Shown in pieces: positions 1-7,699 of a DNA stretch of 8,960 bases. A program made the position numbers and the translations under genes. The stretch spans positions 1 to 8,960 of the forward strand of contig CALUJT010000076.1 in NCBI GenBank assembly GCA_944321005.1. Reading direction: 5' to 3'. Under the pieces are notes generated by a model, which was not told where the DNA came from, did not search any database, and saw nothing but the letters and a program-made list of their open reading frames with translations. Source of the DNA: an uncultured Atopobiaceae bacterium. GTDB lineage: Bacteria > Actinomycetota > Coriobacteriia > Coriobacteriales > Atopobiaceae. Numbering within the stretch: the first letter of the stretch is position 1; the number at the start of each line of letters is the position of its first letter.

Positions 1-392
1 TGCTTGGGGACGTTCACCGTGAGGACGCCGCCCTCGAGCCTGGCGGAGAGGCCGGCGACGGCCGCGTCCTTGAGGTAGACGCCGCGGGTGGCGCTCCAGT
101 CGGAGGTCTCCTTGTAGAGGTAGTTCTTGCCCTTCTCCTCCTCGGTCTCCTTCTTCTCCACGGAGATGGAGAGGCGACCCTCGTTGAGCTCGACGTCGAT
201 CTCCTCGCGCTTGACGCCCGGGAGCTCCGCGGAGACCACGTACTTGTCGCCCGCGTCCTCGACGTTCATCTTGAAGCTGCTGGCGGTGGAGGAAAGCGGG
301 GCGAAGGGCGCGTCAAAGAAGCTGTCCAGCGCGTCAAACGGCCAGTTGCGAAGCGCGCGAGAGTAACGATCGTAGGGAACCATGCTTGCCAT
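1..392 (-). CDS. Hsp20/alpha-crystallin family small heat-shock protein (3' end off window)
   Basis: This is an ATP-independent holdase that binds unfolding proteins in the cytoplasm and passes them to DnaK/ClpB. I translated 130 codons by hand from the ATG at 392. The N-terminus (MASMVPYDRYSRALRNWPFD) is an aromatic-rich arm, and the alpha-crystallin domain follows from about residue 42. The domain includes ELPGVKREEIDVEL (about residues 58-71) and ends in the family signature LEGGVLTVNVPK near residues 118-129. An intact member is usually 140-150 aa, so only some 10-20 C-terminal residues should be missing. The start is fixed by AGAAGGAG at 400-407, eight bases upstream; Met4 is a poorer candidate. 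The gene is divergent from the membrane protein at 662, and two operator-like palindromes lie about 100-150 bases upstream, which fits heat-shock control. The family is certain; which hsp20 paralogue it is cannot be said. Confidence 0.95.
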   Translation of the reverse strand, partial: MASMVPYDRYSRALRNWPFDALDSFFDAPFAPLSSTASSFKMNVEDAGDKYVVSAELPGVKREEIDVELNEGRLSISVEKKETEEEKGKNYLYKETSDWSATRGVYLKDAAVAGLSARLEGGVLTVNVPK

Positions 393-415
393 AGTGACCA
401 CTCCTTCTGTTGGGC

Positions 416-432
416 GGCGCCGGGATGGCGCC
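416..432 (-). other. hairpin in hsp20 5' leader
   Basis: GGCGCC-N5-GGCGCC is a perfect 6-bp stem with a 5-base loop, all G/C pairs. It ends eight bases before the hsp20 Shine-Dalgarno sequence. The leader is about 100 bases if transcription starts near the upstream palindromes. The stem does not itself cover the ribosome-binding site, so a thermosensor role is only a possibility. It may simply be chance in GC-rich DNA. Confidence 0.35.
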
Positions 433-491
433 TGTCGTTCATAGGTAGTTGTTCCCCGTGACGCCGCTCTTAATCACGCGAGACCAATTTT

Positions 492-512
492 TCTGAGCGT
501 CATATGCTCATC
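492..512 (-). promoter_or_regulatory. HAIR-like palindrome upstream of hsp20 (candidate HspR operator)
   Basis: The site contains TGAGC-N7-GCTCA, a perfect 5-bp dyad with a 7-base spacer, at 494-510. The established HspR operator (HAIR) is CTTGAGT-N7-ACTCAAG. This site keeps the inner TGAG...CTCA and the exact spacing but differs in the outer two bases on each side. It lies about 100 bases upstream of hsp20 and directly abuts a second, larger dyad. A TATGAT hexamer on the minus strand (510-515) lies between the two dyads and could be a -10 box, but no convincing -35 matches it. HspR binding is an inference. Confidence 0.5.
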
Positions 513-539
513 ATATCTAAGTGCTTTTGGCTTAGATAT
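513..539 (-). promoter_or_regulatory. 27-bp dyad shared with the clpB upstream region (candidate heat-shock operator)
   Basis: ATATCTAAG-N9-CTTAGATAT is a perfect 9-bp inverted repeat. The same AWATCTA-N13-TAGATWT pattern, also 27 bp long, occurs upstream of clpB at 5899-5925. The 9-N9-9 geometry is that of CIRCE (TTAGCACTC-N9-GAGTGCTAA), but the sequence is not CIRCE. Read as TCTAAGT-N7-GCTTAGA it also has HAIR spacing with a diverged sequence. It is placed to control hsp20, and it could also affect the divergent gene at 662, whose likely promoter is about 55 bases away. Confidence 0.6.
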
Positions 540-543
540 TGTT

Positions 544-571
544 AGCCAAGCAGCCTTTGGTTTCCTTGGCT
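544..571. repeat. inverted repeat AGCCAAG-N14-CTTGGCT
   Basis: This is a perfect 7-bp inverted repeat between the hsp20 operator-like dyads and the plus-strand promoter. A further TTGGCT at 527-532 pairs with AGCCAA at 544-549, so three overlapping dyads crowd 513-571. No T-tract follows on either strand, so it is not an intrinsic terminator. The motif AGCCAAGC also occurs at 6095-6102 upstream of clpB, but that single copy is weak evidence of a shared site. Confidence 0.4.
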
Positions 572-594
572 TTGCGGCGCCCCACATTAGGGGG

Positions 595-622
595 GTGACA
601 TAACACGGTGCTGCTCTATCAT
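595..622 (+). promoter_or_regulatory. candidate sigma-70-type promoter for the membrane protein gene at 662
   Basis: GTGACA (595-600) and TATCAT (617-622) are separated by 16 bases and each match the housekeeping hexamers at five of six positions. Transcription would start near 629, giving a leader of about 33 bases with GGAGG at 652-656 ahead of the ATG. No equally good pair was found for hsp20 on the other strand. Confidence 0.5.
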
Positions 623-661
623 GGGTGGCGTTGCTGTTCAGAAACGCCATCGGAGGCAGGC

Positions 662-1096
662 ATGGCCAACGAGACCGATCAGGAGCGCGCCACCACGGAG
701 ACCGCCTCTGCGCCGAGCGGGGCGGAGACCCCGTCGCCCGCTCCCTATGTGCGCCAGCGTCCCGCGCACCGCAGCGTGGAGCCCATCGACGACCTTGCCG
801 AGGACGAGGAGGCGAGCGTGCCCGTGACGCACGACTCGGGCTACACCGTCCGCGGGAGCGCCCTCTCCGGGCGCGCCTACAAGAGGTCGCGCGCGCAGGG
901 CCAGCAGCTGAGGAGGGACCTCCACTACGGTCAGTACCTCGAGATCCCCAAGGGCAGGCGCGACATCTTCGTCTCGCGCGAGCGCAAGGCGCGCGTGAAG
1001 ACCTTCATCGCGCTCGTGGCCGTGCTGGCGCTCCTCGCCGTGGTGGCCTATCTCGCCTGGGGCTACATGCAGGCCAACTGGGGCTCCACCGGCTAG
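662..1096 (+). CDS. small single-pass membrane protein of unknown function
   Basis: I do not recognise a family in this 144-aa protein. The first ~65 residues are acidic, Pro/Thr/Glu-rich and probably disordered. A basic stretch with Arg, Lys and Tyr follows (about residues 66-113). Then comes one hydrophobic helix (about 115-138) and a tail of only a few residues ending NWGSTG. Arg/Lys residues just before the helix (SRERKARVK) predict that the N-terminal part is cytoplasmic, so this is a near tail-anchored protein. The ATG at 662 is preferred over an in-frame ATG at 608 because GGAGG lies five bases upstream of it and a likely promoter sits at 595-622, downstream of the earlier ATG. It is divergent from hsp20 and converges on the small gene at 1166. 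Codon use matches the neighbours. That it is a gene is well supported; its function is not. Confidence 0.8.
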   Translation: MANETDQERATTETASAPSGAETPSPAPYVRQRPAHRSVEPIDDLAEDEEASVPVTHDSGYTVRGSALSGRAYKRSRAQGQQLRRDLHYGQYLEIPKGRRDIFVSRERKARVKTFIALVAVLALLAVVAYLAWGYMQANWGSTG

Positions 1097-1101
1097 GCTC
1101 T

Positions 1102-1129
1102 CGATCAGGAGGGGCCGGCGATCAGGAGG
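1102..1129. repeat. 11-bp direct repeat between convergent genes
   Basis: CGATCAGGAGG occurs twice, at 1102-1112 and 1119-1129, with a 17-base period. It lies in the 69-base gap between the convergent genes ending at 1096 and 1166. No hairpin with a T-tract is visible in this gap, so how the two convergent transcripts end is not evident. Confidence 0.45.
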
Positions 1130-1165
1130 AACTGGCGAGAAGAACGGCCGCCCCGCCGCCCGTCG

Positions 1166-1315
1166 CTAGGCCCAGGGGTCGCGCTCGAAGAGCGGCTCGG
1201 GGTCCGGCCGCCTGTCGGAGTAGGGGTCGTACCCGTCGTCGTCCTCGTTCTCGGGGCGGACGAACTCGTCGTCAGCCTTGCTCGCGTCGCGCTTCTTCTC
1301 GGGCCTCTCCCCCAT
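1166..1315 (-). CDS. 49-aa acidic hypothetical protein
   Basis: The 49 codons run from an ATG at 1315 to TAG at 1166-1168. The first ~12 residues are charged and Lys/Arg-rich (MGERPEKKRD), and an acidic Asp/Glu/Pro/Tyr-rich remainder ends in LFERDPWA. No membrane segment, cysteine or recognisable domain is present, and it is probably disordered. The start lies only five bases beyond the TGA of the PASTA gene, with GGGGTGAG overlapping that stop as a possible ribosome-binding site, so translation is probably coupled. Third positions look G/C-biased as in the neighbours. The reading frame is open further upstream inside the PASTA gene, but that part looks like an out-of-frame shadow. Its function is unknown; it may act with the PASTA protein. 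Confidence 0.6.
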   Translation of the reverse strand: MGERPEKKRDASKADDEFVRPENEDDDGYDPYSDRRPDPEPLFERDPWA

Positions 1316-1320
1316 GGCAC

Positions 1321-3051
1321 TCACCCCGTGTACTGGTCGATATAGGCAATGTAGTCGCAGACGGACCCACCAAAGGACGAGAGGTTGACCGCCTCGAAGT
1401 GCGCGGTCGGCGCCACGAGCGCCACGACGCGCGTGACGTTGTCGTAGCCACCTATCACGACGGCCCACGTGTAGTCGTCCTGGCGGCCGTAGCCGCAGAT
1501 GAAGTGGCGGTTGGGCTCGGGCTGCTCCTCGGCGTCCTTCTCGGCGTCCTTCTCGTCCCCGTCGTCCTTCTGGGCGTCCGCATCGGCGTCCCCCTGGGCG
1601 TCGGCACCCTCCTGCGCCGGGGCCTCCGGCCGGGGCTCGGGCTCCGGCATCACGATGTCGTCCTGCGTGCAGGTGTCCAGGAGGCCCTCGAGCCCGCACG
1701 CCGCCATCACGGCGCGAACGCCGGACTCGCTCTCCACGTCGCCGCCCTCGGGGAGGGTCTTTGAGGAGAACGCGTAGCGCACGCCGCCCACCCCCGCGCC
1801 CGTGGCCAGCACGTCGGCCTGCGAGCCGCCGGCGTAGTGCCCGGACTCGGGGTCGTTGGTCAGGCGCAGCACGTCGCCGGACTCGCCCGCGTAGGCCACG
1901 TTGGCGTTGCCGCCGGAGGCGTAGATCTCGCCGTAGCTGAGGGAGAAGCCCTCGTCGTCAAGGTAGTCGGGCAGCGCCTGGGGAATCACGTCGAAGTAGG
2001 CAAGGAGGTCGTAGGGGTCGCTCGGCAGCGGGGTCGCCACGCTCAGGGCGACGGTCGCCCCCGGCTCGACCTCGGACCCCACGCCCGGCTCCACCTCGAT
2101 CACGCTGTTTCTCTGCTCGTCCGAGCGCTCGTAGGAGACGCTCGCGGCAAGCCCGCCCGAGGCGAGCTCCGCCTTCGCCTCCTCGAGGGGGAGGCCCAGC
2201 ACGTCCGGCACGGTGTAGGCGCGCGCGACCACGAGGGACACCTGGTCCTCCGGGCGGAAGGGGGTGCCCTCCGCCGGGCTCACGGAGAGGACGGTCCCCG
2301 CCGCCGCATCGGAGTTCTGGTAGCTGACGGAGATGCTCCGGGCCCCGGCCTCGCCGAGGGCCTCCTGGGCGTCCTCCACCTCGAGCCCCACCACCCGCGG
2401 GACGGTGCGCTGCGCCGCCACGCTCAGGGTGATGCCCTCGGCGGGGTCCACGCGCTGGCCCTCGGGAGGCTGGCAGCCGAGCACGGTGCCTATCGCGTCG
2501 TCCGCCATGACGGACTCCACGCTCACGACAAAGCCCAGCTCCTCGAGGGCGCGCACGGCCTCGTCCTGGGCCTTGCCCACCACGGGCGGGACCGTCTTGC
2601 CGCCCCAGACCTCCTGGTCGTAGGTGTACCAGGCAACGCCTCCCGCCGCGGCGAGAAGAACGACCGCCAGCAGCGCCACCGCCCAGCGCGGCAGCCGCCG
2701 CCTGCGCTCCGGCAGGCTCTGGACCGGGGACTCAATGGTGACGGGAGCCTGCGCGGAGGTGAGGTCCTCGAGCGTGGCGGGGGCATAGTAGGGGCTGTCC
2801 ATCGCGTCGAGGCCGTCGGTCGCCTCCGTCGCGGCGGCGCCAGCCGAGGGCACCACGATGGTGGGCAGGTCATCCGGGTCTACGGCGCGGGTCTCGGCGG
2901 CGCGGTTCTCGGCGGCGTCCGCGAGCTGCGTGGCGTCGGCGTCCGCCGGCGGGGCGGCCAGCTGCGTGGCGTCGGGGTCCGCGACGGGCGACTCCTCCGG
3001 CGGCGAGGCGACGGTCGCGTCCCTGAGGTCCTTCTCGTCCTTAGCCGCCAT
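1321..3051 (-). CDS. membrane-anchored PASTA-repeat protein without kinase domain
   Basis: The protein is 576 aa. Residues 1-115 are a low-complexity cytoplasmic arm rich in Ala/Asp/Pro/Thr, with DATQL at 27-31 and again at 39-43. RRRRLPR (117-122) precedes one membrane helix (about 123-143). Three extracellular PASTA repeats follow, about 152-212, 215-276 and 278-339, each starting with TVPxVxG and ending near the pattern SVA. PASTA repeats are known for binding peptidoglycan fragments, usually at the tail of Ser/Thr kinases or penicillin-binding proteins. Here there is neither a kinase nor a transpeptidase. An unrecognised C-terminal domain (about 340-576) has four cysteines (452, 461, 519, 565) and an acidic Asp/Ala/Lys-rich insert at about 467-513. 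The likely role is cell-wall sensing or scaffolding, with the arm as a possible kinase substrate; this is inference. It lies downstream of the clpB terminator, so it is probably expressed separately. No clear promoter is seen in the short leader. The ATG at 3051 has only a G-rich stretch (GGGGGCG) as ribosome-binding site. Confidence 0.88.
   Translation of the reverse strand: MAAKDEKDLRDATVASPPEESPVADPDATQLAAPPADADATQLADAAENRAAETRAVDPDDLPTIVVPSAGAAATEATDGLDAMDSPYYAPATLEDLTSAQAPVTIESPVQSLPERRRRLPRWAVALLAVVLLAAAGGVAWYTYDQEVWGGKTVPPVVGKAQDEAVRALEELGFVVSVESVMADDAIGTVLGCQPPEGQRVDPAEGITLSVAAQRTVPRVVGLEVEDAQEALGEAGARSISVSYQNSDAAAGTVLSVSPAEGTPFRPEDQVSLVVARAYTVPDVLGLPLEEAKAELASGGLAASVSYERSDEQRNSVIEVEPGVGSEVEPGATVALSVATPLPSDPYDLLAYFDVIPQALPDYLDDEGFSLSYGEIYASGGNANVAYAGESGDVLRLTNDPESGHYAGGSQADVLATGAGVGGVRYAFSSKTLPEGGDVESESGVRAVMAACGLEGLLDTCTQDDIVMPEPEPRPEAPAQEGADAQGDADADAQKDDGDEKDAEKDAEEQPEPNRHFICGYGRQDDYTWAVVIGGYDNVTRVVALVAPTAHFEAVNLSSFGGSVCDYIAYIDQYTG
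2924..2975 (-). repeat. 16-bp direct repeat encoding the DATQL motifs
   Basis: AGCTGCGTGGCGTCGG (plus strand) occurs at 2924-2939 and 2960-2975, exactly 36 bases apart. It keeps the frame and encodes the two DATQL motifs in the cytoplasmic arm of the PASTA protein. Near-identity at the DNA level points to a fairly recent duplication. Confidence 0.6.
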
Positions 3052-3092
3052 CGCGCCCCCAACCTGTCGTTGAACGTACCCCTATCCTACCG

Positions 3093-3129
3093 AAAAAGGA
3101 GGCGAGGGGACCGTCCCCCTCGCCTCCTT
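3093..3129 (-). terminator. intrinsic terminator of clpB
   Basis: On the minus strand, 30 bases after the clpB stop, a 14-bp stem (3096-3109 with 3116-3129) with a 6-base loop is followed by TTTTT. It is the only hairpin in the window with a proper T-tract. The stem top carries GGGGAC-C-GTCCCC, resembling the palindromes in the dnaK-grpE and grpE-dnaJ gaps. It separates clpB from the PASTA gene. Confidence 0.9.
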
Positions 3130-3159
3130 CAGAAGAGCTGCGGAGCGCGCTGCCCCGCG

Positions 3160-5829
<2,670 letters not shown>

Positions 5830-5898
5830 GGTTGCCCCCTTCTTGGGTTTCGTTGTTTATCAACGTCTATTGTTCCCCGGGAGCTGGGGCTTATACGC

Positions 5899-5925
5899 AA
5901 ATCTAAGCGTCTACATAGTAGATTT
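5899..5925 (-). promoter_or_regulatory. 27-bp dyad upstream of clpB, matching that of hsp20
   Basis: AAATCTA-N13-TAGATTT is a perfect 7-bp inverted repeat of 27 bp. It fits the pattern of the hsp20 element at 513-539 (AWATCTA-N13-TAGATWT), and on the plus strand both left arms continue as CTAAG. It ends 70 bases before the clpB ATG, and the -10-like TATAAG begins three bases beyond it on the minus strand, so a bound repressor would block the polymerase. HspR, encoded just upstream, is the natural candidate ligand; an HrcA-type repressor encoded elsewhere is the alternative. Confidence 0.6.
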
Positions 5926-6008
5926 TCTGCGTGCCGGCGAGAAGAACGCAGGGCGAGCCGCGCTGGCGACGAAGGCTTCCACGAGCGGCCCACCTCGGCA
6001 ACTTCCAT

Positions 6009-6117
6009 TTTTCTGTACATTGCAGGATGCCCCCCTCCTTGGTGAGAAGAGCGGCACCCCTTTGAGCTGGCAATATGTGGTATTGAACTTCTTCAGCCAA
6101 GCGCAATATACAGAAAA
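6009..6117. repeat. 109-bp segment bounded by 15-bp inverted repeats
   Basis: TTTTCTGTACATTGC (6009-6023) and GCAATATACAGAAAA (6103-6117) are inverted copies matching at 14 of 15 positions. The 79 bases between them encode nothing recognisable and contain a smaller dyad, CAATA-N5-TATTG. I see no target-site duplication in the flanks. It could be a small non-autonomous element (MITE-like), two opposed protein-binding sites, or a long-range RNA stem in the hspR 3' trailer or clpB leader. Confidence 0.5.
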
Positions 6118-6192
6118 GCGGGAGAACGCGACGGCGAGCGAGCGCCGAGGGCAGGCACGCTTACGAATCGCGGCTCGTTCGACGGTGCGCGG

Positions 6193-6657
6193 CTACCCCT
6201 CGTCCTTCTCGCCGGGGGCGCCGTTGAGGAGGAGGCGGCGCATGACCTGCTCGGGGCTTCCCTGCCCGTCGTAGCGGGCGAGCGCGGTGATCTTCTCCTG
6301 CATGCGGAACTCGTGGACCTCGTCCTCGAGCTGGCGCACGCGACGACGAAGCTCCTCGAGCTCGTCCTCGCGCTCGAGCATGCGCTCGCGCATATCGAGG
6401 ATGCGCACCACGCCGGCGAGGTTGATGCCCTCGTCCGTGAGCTTGGAGATGAGGTTCAGCCGGTCGATGTCCGACTGGGAGTACAGGCGCGTGTTGCCGC
6501 GCGAGCGCCCGGGCGTCACGAGACCCTTCTGCTCGTAGACGCGCAGGGTCTGCGGGTGCATGCCCGTGAGCTCGGCGGCAACGCTGATCATGTAGAGGGG
6601 CTTGTTGCAATCCGACCCGCGGCCGGGCTCCCTTCCCTCTCTATCGCTTCGCGCCAT
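6193..6657 (-). CDS. hspR: MerR-family heat-shock repressor HspR
   Basis: HspR represses dnaK operons and clpB in actinobacteria by binding inverted repeats (HAIR), with DnaK acting as co-repressor. The 154 aa hold a MerR winged helix-turn-helix at about 21-88: the helix-turn-helix runs [21 protein letters not shown], with wing RGNTRLYS at 53-60. A charged coiled coil (about 88-120) for dimerisation follows, then a short acidic tail. The ~20-residue charged N-terminal extension contains the only cysteine (Cys17). The start at 6657 lies inside the last codons of dnaJ (17-base overlap) and is backed by GAGGAGGT eight bases upstream, so translation is coupled to dnaJ. Position as the last gene of dnaK-grpE-dnaJ-hspR is the classic arrangement and implies autoregulation. 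Confidence 0.95.
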   Translation of the reverse strand: MARSDREGREPGRGSDCNKPLYMISVAAELTGMHPQTLRVYEQKGLVTPGRSRGNTRLYSQSDIDRLNLISKLTDEGINLAGVVRILDMRERMLEREDELEELRRRVRQLEDEVHEFRMQEKITALARYDGQGSPEQVMRRLLLNGAPGEKDEG

Positions 6658-7609
6658 AGCGGCTGACCTCCTCGCGGTAGTCGCGCGCGTCGTCGGCGCG
6701 CAGGGCCTCGAGCGCCTCGCGCTCCTGCTTGGTGAGCAGCGTGGGCACCTTCACGCGCACGGTCACGTAGAGCGCGCCGCGCGAGCCCTTGCGCTTGACG
6801 TTGGGGGCCCCCAGATCGCGGAAGCGGAAGGTCTTGCCGTCCTGCGTGCCGGCGGGCACCTTGAGGCGGACCTCCGTGCCGTCGGGCGTGGGAACCTCCA
6901 CGGTGGCGCCGAGCGCGGCCTCGTACATGCTGATGGGCAGGTCCATGCGAACGTCCGCGCCGTCGCGCTTGAAGAGCGGGTGCTCGGCCACGTGGGTGGT
7001 GATCACGAGGTCGCCGCGGTCGCCGCCGTTGGTGCCGTACTCGCCGCGGCCGCGGTAGCGCAGCTTGCCGCCGTCCACCGCGCCCGCCGGAATCTTGATC
7101 GTGAGCGTCTGCTCCTCGCCCGTGGAGGGCACGCGGTAGGTTGCCTTGCGGGTGGCCCCGCGGAAGGCCTCCTCCGCCGTGACGTCCACGGACATGGTGA
7201 GGTCGCTGCCCTTGGTGGGGCGGTTGCTCGCGGCGCGCGCGCCGGCGGCGCCGCCAAAGATGGACGAGAAGTCAAAGCCGCCGAAGCCGCCGTCGCCGCG
7301 CATGTTGTTGAAGATGTCGGACCAGTCGCCGCCCACGTTGGTGGTGTAGGTGTAGCGGCCGCGCCCGCCCGAGCCGCCGAAGTCGGCCCCGGGGATGCCG
7401 CCGAACATGAGCAGCTGGTCGTACTCGCGACGCTTCTGGGGGTCGGAGAGGGTGGTGTACGCCTCGCTGACCTCCTTGAACTTGGCCTCGTCGCCGCCGG
7501 CGTCCGGGTGGTACTTCGCGGCGAGCTTGCGGAAGGCCTTCTTTATCTCGTCGTCAGAGGCGTCGCGCTTGACGCCCAGTACGTCGTAGTAGCTTCGCTT
7601 GTTTGCCAT
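6641..7609 (-). CDS. dnaJ: DnaJ-type Hsp40 co-chaperone lacking the zinc finger
   Basis: It stimulates the DnaK ATPase and delivers clients. The 322 aa start with a J domain (about 5-67, HPD at 34-36), followed by a Gly/Phe-rich linker (about 70-122) and two beta-rich C-terminal substrate-binding domains (about 132-290). There are no CXXCXGXG repeats, and I see no cysteine in the whole protein, so this is a class B (CbpA/DnaJ2-like) protein. Actinobacterial DnaJ1 of the dnaK operon usually has the zinc finger. The start at 7609 has AAAGGAGG about ten bases upstream. It is the third gene of the operon, 90 bases after grpE across two palindromes, and overlaps hspR. A second, zinc-finger DnaJ may exist elsewhere in the genome. 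The symbol follows the operon context; cbpA would be defensible. Confidence 0.95.
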   Translation of the reverse strand: MANKRSYYDVLGVKRDASDDEIKKAFRKLAAKYHPDAGGDEAKFKEVSEAYTTLSDPQKRREYDQLLMFGGIPGADFGGSGGRGRYTYTTNVGGDWSDIFNNMRGDGGFGGFDFSSIFGGAAGARAASNRPTKGSDLTMSVDVTAEEAFRGATRKATYRVPSTGEEQTLTIKIPAGAVDGGKLRYRGRGEYGTNGGDRGDLVITTHVAEHPLFKRDGADVRMDLPISMYEAALGATVEVPTPDGTEVRLKVPAGTQDGKTFRFRDLGAPNVKRKGSRGALYVTVRVKVPTLLTKQEREALEALRADDARDYREEVSRYGAKR

Positions 7610-7634
7610 GTCGCACGAGCCTCCTTTCTGTTAG

Positions 7635-7651
7635 TTGGGGACAGTCCCCAA
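7635..7651. repeat. palindrome TTGGGGAC-A-GTCCCCAA in the grpE-dnaJ gap
   Basis: This is a perfect 8-bp inverted repeat with a single central base. It shares the 12 outer bases of GGGGAC-N-GTCCCC with its neighbour at 7669-7697. No T-tract follows on either strand, so it is not a standard terminator. It lies about 25 bases upstream of the dnaJ start, close to the ribosome-binding site, and could influence dnaJ translation or transcript stability. Confidence 0.7.
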
Positions 7652-7668
7652 TTCACATAAAACTTTTT

Positions 7669-7697
7669 TGCAAATCGGGGACTGTCCCCGATTTGCA
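7669..7697. repeat. 29-bp palindrome in the grpE-dnaJ gap
   Basis: TGCAAATCGGGGAC pairs perfectly with GTCCCCGATTTGCA around one central base, giving a 14-bp stem that begins two bases after the grpE stop. On the grpE strand it is followed by an A-run and then GTTTTA rather than a T-run, so complete termination is not expected. Partial termination or protection of the upstream message from 3' nucleases is possible. Confidence 0.75.
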
Positions 7698-7699
7698 GG

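Larger units (their letters stand above)
5830..6192 (-). other. 363-base non-coding gap between hspR and clpB
   Basis: I find no convincing gene here. The clpB-proximal part holds the 27-bp dyad at 5899-5925, followed on the minus strand by TATAAG (5890-5895), a -10-like hexamer without a clear -35. The middle holds the 15-bp inverted repeats at 6009-6023 and 6103-6117. An AT-richer patch (6061-6118) contains CAATA-N5-TATTG (6071-6085). The first ~70 bases after the hspR stop are GC-rich and show no hairpin with a T-tract, so where the dnaK-hspR transcript ends is not evident. Confidence 0.6.

Noticed and set aside
513..539. CIRCE element for HrcA
   Set aside because: The geometry (9-N9-9) fits, but the arm sequence ATATCTAAG is unlike TTAGCACTC, so a classical CIRCE cannot be called.
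625..1764. Plus-strand open frame of 379 codons
   Set aside because: It is out of frame with the membrane protein gene and then antisense to the PASTA gene. The Arg/Ala-rich composition shows no domain, and there is no good ribosome-binding site.
5871..5890. CCCC-N7-GGGG hairpin in the clpB leader
   Set aside because: A four-base G/C stem is expected by chance in this GC-rich sequence.
5899..5925. Classical HAIR upstream of clpB
   Set aside because: I searched for TGAG-N9-CTCA in the clpB upstream region and found none. Only the different 27-bp dyad is present.
6071..6085. CAATA-N5-TATTG as an independent operator
   Set aside because: Arms of five bases in an AT-rich patch are not significant on their own; it is mentioned only inside the larger inverted-repeat segment.
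5903..6106. 67-codon minus-strand frame in the hspR-clpB gap
   Set aside because: It overlaps the other candidate frame and the inverted repeats, has no ribosome-binding site, and its codon bias is unlike that of real genes here.
6602..7660. Plus-strand open frame opposite dnaJ
   Set aside because: dnaJ on the minus strand carries the J domain and C-terminal domains. This frame is a compositional shadow.
7635..7697. Intrinsic terminator between grpE and dnaJ
   Set aside because: The stems are strong, but on the transcribed strand they are followed by an A-run or mixed sequence, not T. dnaJ and hspR have no evident promoter of their own.
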